From Verrucomicrobiota bacterium (GTDB lineage: Bacteria > Verrucomicrobiota > Verrucomicrobiia > Limisphaerales > UBA9464): a stretch of 64,000 nucleotides of DNA. The stretch is from the NCBI GenBank assembly GCA_016871805.1, contig VHCG01000013.1:1-64000 (forward strand), written 5' to 3'. Below, one piece after another: positions 57,453 through 64,000 of the stretch. A program made the position numbers and the translations under genes. Position 1 is the first letter of the stretch. Each line of letters begins with the position of its first letter. Below the pieces are notes generated by a model. It had not been told where the DNA came from, searched no databases, and saw nothing but the letters and a program-made list of their open reading frames with translations.

Positions 57453-60062
57453 ATGGCCGCATTCCCAACCCCCTCCGAAGTCCGTCCGCCGGACCTTCCC
57501 TCGATGGAGGGAGTGCGGGTCCGGGTCGAGGGCAAGTTCCTCCGGCTCGGGGAGGCCCGGTTCACCGCCAAGGGCGTCACCTATGGACCGTTCGCGGCAG
57601 GATCCGACCGCGAACCGTTCCCGCCCCACGACCAGGTTGTCCGGGATCTCGAGCAGCTCAGGGAGCTCGGGGCCAATGTCATCCGAGTCTACCATGTCCC
57701 ACCCCGTTGGTTCCTGAACGTTGCACTGGCACACGGAATCCGGGTCTTCGTCGATGTCCCCTGGAACAAGCACCTGTGTTTCCTCGACGACGCGGCGGCC
57801 CGGGACGCCGCCATCCGGGCCATCCGGGATGCCGCCGAACGCTGCTCGGGCCATCCCGCCGTGTTCGCCCTCTCAGTGGTCAACGAGATCCCGGCCGACA
57901 TCGTCCGCTGGAGCGGAGCCCGCGCGGTGTCCGACTTCATCGACGTCCTCATCGCGGAGGTCAAAACCATCGATCCGGGCCTCCTCTGCTCGTTTGGAAA
58001 CTTCCCGACGACCGAGTTCCTGCGACCACGCCTCGCGGATTTCGACTGCTGGAACGTCTATCTCCACCAGCAACGGCCCTTCGAGAACTACCTCGCCCGT
58101 CTCCAGATCATCGCCGACGACCGGCCTCTGGTGATCGGCGAGTTTGGTATCGACTCGCTCCGGGAGGGGGAGAAGAGCCAGGCGGAGATTCTGGGATGGC
58201 AGATCGAGTCGGCGTTCCGAGGCGGCTGTGCCGGCGCCCTCTGCTTCGCCTTTACCGACGAGTGGTACAGGAACAACGAACCGGTGGCCGACTGGGCCTT
58301 CGGACTCGTCCGTTCGGACCGGACACCCAAACTCGCCTTCGAGGTCGTCCGTCGACAGTTCCACGCCGCGCCCGGATTCCCACTGTCCCGGACGCCGAAG
58401 GTCTCCGTCGTCATCGCCAGCTACAACGGCGCCTCCACCCTCCGATCCTGTCTCCACTCGATGGAGCGGCTCCGGTATCCCGACTACGAGGTCATCCTGG
58501 TGGACGACGGTTCGACCGACGCCACCCAGTCCATCGCCGCCGAGTACCCGTCCGTGCGGTATTTCCGCCATGCGATGAACCAGGGACTGGGCGTCGCCCG
58601 AAACACTGGGATCACCGCCGCCACCGGCGAGATCATTGCGTTCACGGACTCCGACTGCCGGGCCGACGGTGATTGGCTGCACTACCTGGTCGGCGACCTC
58701 CTCAACTCCTCCTTTGCTGGGATCGGTGGTCACAACTTCCTACCCCCCGACTCCGCGGCGACGGCCGCCTGCGTGCTGGTCTCCCCGGGTGGACCCGCCC
58801 ATGTGATGCTCAACGACCGGATCGCCGAGCACATCCCGGGCTGCAACATGGCGTTCTACAAGTGGGCCCTCGACAGCATCGGAGGCTTCGATCCGATCTA
58901 CCGTCGGGCCGGCGACGATGTCGACATCTGCTGGCGTCTGCAGCAACGGGGCTACCGGATCGGGTTCAGTCCCGCGGGCTTCGTCTGGCACTACCGGAGG
59001 AACACGGTCCGGGCCTATCTCAAGCAGCAGTCCGGATATGGCGAGGCGGAGGCTCTGCTCGAGCGACGCCATCCCGAGAACTTCAACCGCTTCGGGGGTT
59101 CCATCTGGCATGGACGGATCTACTCCAACGCCAAATTCGGTCTCCAGACGCGGGCCCCCATCATCTATCACGGGCTCTTCGGCAGTGCGTTCTTCCAGAG
59201 CATCTACGCCGAACGTCCCAGCCTCGGGGCGATCCTGGCCACGACCCTGGAATTCCATGTCCTGGTGACCCTGCCTCTGCTGGTGCTGGGCTCGGTCGTC
59301 CCGACCCTCCGCGCCTTCGGTGCTGCCAGTGCGCTGTTCTCGGTCGCGGTCTGCTGCCTGGCTGCCGCACAGGCCGAGCTCCCCGCAGGACAACGCCGTT
59401 GGTGGTCTCGACCCCTCGTCGCCCTGCTTTTCTTCCTTCAGCCCATCGTCCGCGGATGGGCCCGGCACCGGGGCCAGCTTTCAGGACAACGGCGGACGCT
59501 GTCCGACCACGAGACGCTCGACTCGCTGGGCCTGGAGGGCCAGGAGGACAAGCTCGGTCAGCTCCTCTACTGGAGCGAACAGGGCCTCGACCGGATGAGG
59601 TTCCTGGGCCGGATCCTCGAGCGTCTCGACCAGAAGGCCTGGCCGAACCGGCCGGATGCCGGCTGGAGCGACTTCGACATCGAACTCTACGGCTCCCGCT
59701 GGGCCAGCCTGCAGCTGACCACGGTCGGCGAATGGCACCCGGGGCGTCGGGAGATGATTCGGTGCCGCCTCGTCGCCCGCTGGAGCTTCCTCGGTCGGGC
59801 CCTGTTCTGGTCCGCCGCCGGACTCCAGGTGGTCCTCATCGGAGCCGTGGGCCACTGGGGTGCCTGGGGCCTGGCCATCACCCTGCCCCTCCTCGTCTGG
59901 TGGCTGAACGGCGAGAAACGACACCTCACCCGCGTCACTGCCAATTTCCTCGACGAACTCGCCAAGGAGTTCCGACTGGTCAAGGTCACGCCGTCGCAGA
60001 TCGCCAAGGCACAGGCCCGGATATCGGAGACCCGATCCGGCACCACCGACGGGGCCGCCTGA
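57453..60062 (+). CDS. Fusion protein: glycoside hydrolase (GH2/GH5-like TIM barrel) + family 2 glycosyltransferase + C-terminal membrane region
   Basis: N-terminal GVTYGPFAAG, VVNEIPADIV, PLVIGEFGIDS; middle VSVVIASYNGASTLRSCL, VILVDDGSTDAT, FTDSDCRADGDWL; TM segments after. Confidence 0.85.
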   Translation: MAAFPTPSEVRPPDLPSMEGVRVRVEGKFLRLGEARFTAKGVTYGPFAAGSDREPFPPHDQVVRDLEQLRELGANVIRVYHVPPRWFLNVALAHGIRVFVDVPWNKHLCFLDDAAARDAAIRAIRDAAERCSGHPAVFALSVVNEIPADIVRWSGARAVSDFIDVLIAEVKTIDPGLLCSFGNFPTTEFLRPRLADFDCWNVYLHQQRPFENYLARLQIIADDRPLVIGEFGIDSLREGEKSQAEILGWQIESAFRGGCAGALCFAFTDEWYRNNEPVADWAFGLVRSDRTPKLAFEVVRRQFHAAPGFPLSRTPKVSVVIASYNGASTLRSCLHSMERLRYPDYEVILVDDGSTDATQSIAAEYPSVRYFRHAMNQGLGVARNTGITAATGEIIAFTDSDCRADGDWLHYLVGDLLNSSFAGIGGHNFLPPDSAATAACVLVSPGGPAHVMLNDRIAEHIPGCNMAFYKWALDSIGGFDPIYRRAGDDVDICWRLQQRGYRIGFSPAGFVWHYRRNTVRAYLKQQSGYGEAEALLERRHPENFNRFGGSIWHGRIYSNAKFGLQTRAPIIYHGLFGSAFFQSIYAERPSLGAILATTLEFHVLVTLPLLVLGSVVPTLRAFGAASALFSVAVCCLAAAQAELPAGQRRWWSRPLVALLFFLQPIVRGWARHRGQLSGQRRTLSDHETLDSLGLEGQEDKLGQLLYWSEQGLDRMRFLGRILERLDQKAWPNRPDAGWSDFDIELYGSRWASLQLTTVGEWHPGRREMIRCRLVARWSFLGRALFWSAAGLQVVLIGAVGHWGAWGLAITLPLLVWWLNGEKRHLTRVTANFLDELAKEFRLVKVTPSQIAKAQARISETRSGTTDGAA

Positions 60063-60085
60063 AGCCGGAGCCCGGACCCGTCGGT

Positions 60086-61180
60086 TCATCCCCGGCGCTC
60101 CGGAGGGCCATCCTCAGCCGCCTCTCCCGAGGCCCGAAGGCGGATCCGGTCGATCGCCCATCGGGCATGCTCCGCGACCAGCGGCTCCGGATCGTCCGCG
60201 GCACGACTCAGCGCCGGCAAGGCGCCCGCATCCCCAACGTTGCCCAGGGCGACACAGACATTCCGGAGCAGGCCCCGACGCTTCGTCCGCAGGATCGGGG
60301 TCCCCCGGAACAGCTCCCGGAACCCGGCGTCGTCGAGCGCCAGCCACGCCAGAAGGTCCGGACGCCGCCATCCGGGCCGGAGTCCTTCCTTCAGCAGGGC
60401 GCTCTCCCGGGCGAATCGGTTCCAGGGACACGCCGCCAGACAGTCGTCGCACCCGAAGATCCGATCCCCGATCAGGGGACGCAGCTCCACCGGAATGGAA
60501 CCCTTGAGCTCGATGGTCAGATAGGAGATGCAGCGGCGGGCATCCAACACGAAGGGCCGGGGGAATGCCGCGGTCGGACAGGCCTCGATGCATCGCGTGC
60601 AGGTGCCACAACGGTTCGGTTCCGGCGGATCTGGTCGCAGGGGGACCGTGGTGAGGACCGCACCGAGAAGGATCCAGTTCCCGAGGTTTCTCGAGACCAG
60701 ATTCGTGTGCTTGCCCACGAACCCCAGTCCCGCCCGGCGCGACAGATCCCGCTCGAGCACCGGACCCGTGTCCACATACCAGAGCGCCCTCGCCCCCTCC
60801 CCACCCCTCTCCTCGAGGAACCGCGCGAAATCGGCGAGCCGCCCCCCCATGAGATCGTGGTAGTCCTGACGACACGCGTAACGCGCCACCGTGCCACGCG
60901 GGGCGGTAGCCGCCTCCGGAACAGGATCGGGTCCGGAGGGCACCCCATAGCTCGCCGCGACCAGCACGATGCTGCGTGCCCCGGGGAGGACCAGGTCGGG
61001 ACGCAGACGCTTCTCCGCGTTGCGGGCCAGCCAGTGCATCTCGCCGTGTCGCCCTTCCGCGAGCGCCTCCTGGAACAGCACACCCGTCTCGGGTGCCGCG
61101 GCATCCGTGATCCGGCAGCCGTCGAATCCCAGCTCCAGGGCCCGCGCCCGGACCCTGCCGGTCTCCTCAGCGCTCCACAT
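60086..61180 (-). CDS. queG: Epoxyqueuosine reductase
   Basis: YGVPSG...ARYACRQDYHDLM; YVDTGPVLERDLSRRAGLGFVGKHTNLVSRNLGNWILLG; CGTCTRCIEACPTAAF; FGCDDCLAACPWNRFA; HEAT-like tail. Confidence 0.96.
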   Translation of the reverse strand: MWSAEETGRVRARALELGFDGCRITDAAAPETGVLFQEALAEGRHGEMHWLARNAEKRLRPDLVLPGARSIVLVAASYGVPSGPDPVPEAATAPRGTVARYACRQDYHDLMGGRLADFARFLEERGGEGARALWYVDTGPVLERDLSRRAGLGFVGKHTNLVSRNLGNWILLGAVLTTVPLRPDPPEPNRCGTCTRCIEACPTAAFPRPFVLDARRCISYLTIELKGSIPVELRPLIGDRIFGCDDCLAACPWNRFARESALLKEGLRPGWRRPDLLAWLALDDAGFRELFRGTPILRTKRRGLLRNVCVALGNVGDAGALPALSRAADDPEPLVAEHARWAIDRIRLRASGEAAEDGPPERRG

Positions 61181-61721
61181 GCCGGGACTCCTGTCCTGAG
61201 ATCTGACGGAACGCCGAGGCGATCAGCCGCGCCGACTCGTTCGGGGACCGGTAGTCGACCCCGAGGAGCAGATCCGCCTGGCGATAGACCGGACCCCGGA
61301 CCTGGAGCAGATCCCGGATCGTCGCAGTCGGGTCCGGGGTGTTGAGCAGCGGACGATGGGTCTGGTGCCGCACCCGTTGATAGATCGTCTCCACCGAGGC
61401 CCAGAGACACACCACATAGGCATGCTTTCGGAGGCTCTCCAGGTTTCCCGGGGTCATGGGAAGTCCACCCCCGGTCGAGATCACCTTGCGATCGGCCTGC
61501 TCGAGCTCCCGCACCAGATCCGATTCCATCCCGCGGAACGCCGCCTCGCCCTCCTTGGCGAAGATGTCCGCGATGCGTCGCCCCGACCGCTCCTCCAGGA
61601 CGCGATCCGTGTCCATGAACTCGAAGTTCAGGATGCCGGCAACCATCGAGCCCACGGTGGACTTCCCCACCCCCATGAATCCGATGAGGGCGACATTCCG
61701 AACGGGGCGGGCATCCGACAT
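61167..61721 (-). CDS. aroK: Shikimate kinase
   Basis: VALIGFMGVGKSTVGSMVAGILNFEFMDTDRVLEERSGRRIADIFAKEGEAAFRGMES; VISTGGGLPM. Confidence 0.95.
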   Translation of the reverse strand: MSDARPVRNVALIGFMGVGKSTVGSMVAGILNFEFMDTDRVLEERSGRRIADIFAKEGEAAFRGMESDLVRELEQADRKVISTGGGLPMTPGNLESLRKHAYVVCLWASVETIYQRVRHQTHRPLLNTPDPTATIRDLLQVRGPVYRQADLLLGVDYRSPNESARLIASAFRQISGQESRHVER

Positions 61722-61809
61722 CCCGTGGTGGTACCCGTTGCCCGACCTCCGAGGAACCCGAAATGTGTTCCGACGGGCGCCCAGACCCCGGCAACCGCAT
61801 GGACCTCCG

Positions 61810-62337
61810 TCAGCCGGAAACCCGCGGCTCCGCCAACAACCGTTCCATGTAGACCACATCCAGCCAGCGCCCGAACTTGAACCCCACACGCCGGAATCGT
61901 CCGACCGTCATGAAGCCATGGCGTTCATGGAGGCGAAGGCTCACGGCGTTGTCGGCATCGATGGCCGCGATGATCGCATGGAATCCACGGGATTCTCCCG
62001 CGGGGATCAAGGGGGCGAGAAGCCGCGAACCCAGACCCCGACCGCGGGACTCGGCCGCCACATACACGGAGGTCTCGACGGTGAACCGGTACCCGATCCG
62101 GTCGTGGTAGGGGTTAAGGGCACTCCAGCCGGCCACACGACCCGCCACATCCACCGCCACCAGCACCGGAAACCCGTTCCGCTGACGGGCCACGAACCAG
62201 TCGCGCCGGTGCTCCAGCGTCCGGGGCTCGTAGTCATACGTGGCCGTCGTCGTCAGCACCGCCTCGTTGTAGACCGCAAGGATGCCAGGACAGTCGTCGA
62301 GGGTCGCGGGGCGGATCTCGAACCCGGAGTCGTCCAT
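61810..62337 (-). CDS. GNAT family N-acetyltransferase (phosphinothricin acetyltransferase-like)
   Basis: IRPATLDDCPGILAVYNEAVLTTTATYDYEPRTLEHR; ESRGRGLGSRLLAPLI. Confidence 0.93.
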   Translation of the reverse strand: MDDSGFEIRPATLDDCPGILAVYNEAVLTTTATYDYEPRTLEHRRDWFVARQRNGFPVLVAVDVAGRVAGWSALNPYHDRIGYRFTVETSVYVAAESRGRGLGSRLLAPLIPAGESRGFHAIIAAIDADNAVSLRLHERHGFMTVGRFRRVGFKFGRWLDVVYMERLLAEPRVSG

Positions 62338-62348
62338 GCCGCGCCTCC

Positions 62349-63146
62349 TCAGACCGCCACCGGAGCCTTGATCGGCGGGTGGGGATCGTACCCGATGAGC
62401 TCGAAGTCCTCGTAGACGAACTCCTCCAGCTCACGTCGTTCCGGATTCAGCCGCATGCGGGGGAGCGGCCGTGGCTCCCGCGCCAGCTGGGTCCGAACCT
62501 GGTCGACATGGTTCGAATAGATGTGGGCATCGCCAAGGGTGTGGATGAACTCGCCCGGACGCAGACCCGTGACCTGGGCCACCATCAGGGTCAGCAGGGC
62601 GTAGCTGGCGATGTTGAACGGGACCCCCAGGAAGAGGTCGGCGCTCCGCTGATACAGCTGACAGCTCAGCGTCCCCTCGCTGACATAGAACTGGAAGAAG
62701 GCATGGCAGGGCGGCAGGGCCATCAGGTGAAGCTCCCCGGGGTTCCAGGCCGATACGATCAGCCGGCGGGAATCCGGGTTCGTCCGGATCTGGGACACCA
62801 CCTCCCGGAGCTGGTGGATCGACCGCCCGTCGAAGGACCGCCAATCCGTCCATTGTGCGCCATACACCCGACCCAGCTCCCCGGTCTCCTTGTCGGCCCA
62901 TTCGTCCCAGATGCTCACCCCATGCTGCTGGAGCCAGCGGACATTGGTCTCCCCGCGGATGAACCACAGCAGCTCGTAGATGATGCTCTTGAGATGGACC
63001 TTCTTTGTCGTGACCAGGGGAAAGCCGTCGGACAGCGGATAACGGGTCTGGGCACCAAAGATCGACCAGGTCCCAGTCCCGGTCCGATCCGCCTTGAAGG
63101 TGCCCCGCTCGAGCACGTGGCGCAGCAGGTCGAGATAGGGACGCAT
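62349..63146 (-). CDS. thyA: Thymidylate synthase
   Basis: [95 protein letters not shown]. Confidence 0.98.
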   Translation of the reverse strand: MRPYLDLLRHVLERGTFKADRTGTGTWSIFGAQTRYPLSDGFPLVTTKKVHLKSIIYELLWFIRGETNVRWLQQHGVSIWDEWADKETGELGRVYGAQWTDWRSFDGRSIHQLREVVSQIRTNPDSRRLIVSAWNPGELHLMALPPCHAFFQFYVSEGTLSCQLYQRSADLFLGVPFNIASYALLTLMVAQVTGLRPGEFIHTLGDAHIYSNHVDQVRTQLAREPRPLPRMRLNPERRELEEFVYEDFELIGYDPHPPIKAPVAV

Positions 63147-63373
63147 CGCAGGCAAACGTTGGCCGGGCACGATCCAAATGACAACGAGAGTCCGCGCCCC
63201 ATGCGGGACCTGTACCGCGCCAACATCGTCCGGAATCCCACCCCAGGGATCGTGATTCCCCCCCTTCGGAACCGGACTGTGGGCACGAGATCAAGGTGCC
63301 GGTCACCGACCGGCGCAGCCCCTTTCACACTGACAGGCTGACCCACAGATGGTTTCGTCACCCCAGCCGACCG

Positions 63374-64000
63374 ATGCAGAAGCTCCCTCGGGTATCCATC
63401 GTCATCCACGACTTCGATCCCAACCTGGGCCAGGGACGCTACTGCCACGAGATCGTGCGACGCCTGGCCGACCAGTTCGAGTTCCACATCCACGCGAACA
63501 CCTGGAAGCCTGTCGACGCCCCGAACACGCACTACCACAAGGTCGCGGCGAACCGGTTCAACGTCATCACGACGATCGCCTCGTTCCTCCCCTTCGCGGA
63601 ACTGTCCCTGGCCCGGATCCAGCCGGACCTGATCCACGCCCAGGGGCTGAGTTCTTGGCGGACCGACATCATCACCGGCCACATGTGCAACGGGGCACGG
63701 TTGAGGCACCTGCGGGGTGCCGGGTGGAGATCCCGATGGTTTGCCGAGTTGATCACCCCGTTCGAGCGGGCGTTCTACCGACAGAGGCGGGCACGACATC
63801 TCATCGCCATCGCCCGCAGCCTTGGAAGGGATGTCGAAGCCCAGTACGGATGGCAGGGCCGGACCCATGTCATCTACCACGGCACCGACAGTGTCCGGTT
63901 CCGACCTGCGGCCGATCCCGAGGAGCGGAGACGGCTCCAGGAACGGTTCAAGGTACCCCAGAATCGGTGGCTTTGGATCTTCATGGGTGAGGCGGTGAAG
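63374..64000 (+). CDS. Glycosyltransferase family 4 protein, partial (runs off window)
   Basis: MQKLPRVSIVIHDFDPNLGQGRYCHEIVRRL...HVIYHGTDSVRFRPAADPEERRRLQERFKVP. Confidence 0.85.
   Translation, partial: MQKLPRVSIVIHDFDPNLGQGRYCHEIVRRLADQFEFHIHANTWKPVDAPNTHYHKVAANRFNVITTIASFLPFAELSLARIQPDLIHAQGLSSWRTDIITGHMCNGARLRHLRGAGWRSRWFAELITPFERAFYRQRRARHLIAIARSLGRDVEAQYGWQGRTHVIYHGTDSVRFRPAADPEERRRLQERFKVPQNRWLWIFMGEAVK

Noticed and set aside
58673-61345. 890-aa plus-strand ORF
   Set aside because: Overlaps the GT2 fusion gene in another frame and queG/aroK on the opposite strand.

Overview
This is a GC-rich bacterial chromosomal window. A Verrucomicrobiota origin is inferred from a PEP-CTERM protein, an [21 protein letters not shown] pseudopilin, and secreted proteins with YFRL/YYRV-type tails. 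I annotate about 55 coding regions, mostly housekeeping and metabolism: gatB, ridA, purL, purM, ispF, priA, thyA, aroK, queG, crcB, ubiD-like. There is also a large chemotaxis operon (cheA-cheW-mcp-cheR-cheB-cheX-cheY, ending in a response-regulator/adenylate cyclase), a two-component system, several transporters, and secreted enzymes (penicillin acylase, S9 peptidase, GH95-like hydrolase, multicopper oxidase, sialidase). The best leads are: (1) a dispersed intergenic element with two consecutive hairpins, a conserved GGCA tetraloop and compensatory stem changes, two copies of which lie inside a larger repeat flanked by ACGCGGAGACACGGAGG-type sequences; (2) a tight operon of ECF sigma, 81-aa ORF, PflX-like radical SAM, 67-aa ORF and Ycf46-like AAA+; (3) a predicted secreted PEP-utilising/PPDK ATP-grasp protein; (4) an RF3 homologue consisting only of the GTPase domain; (5) a glycosidase-GT2 fusion; (6) a membrane-anchored GrpE-like protein; (7) a YdcH/DUF465 gene broken by a frameshift at an AGGAGG sequence. 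No CRISPR array, rRNA or convincing tRNA was seen. All family calls come from reading motifs by eye; no database search was run.
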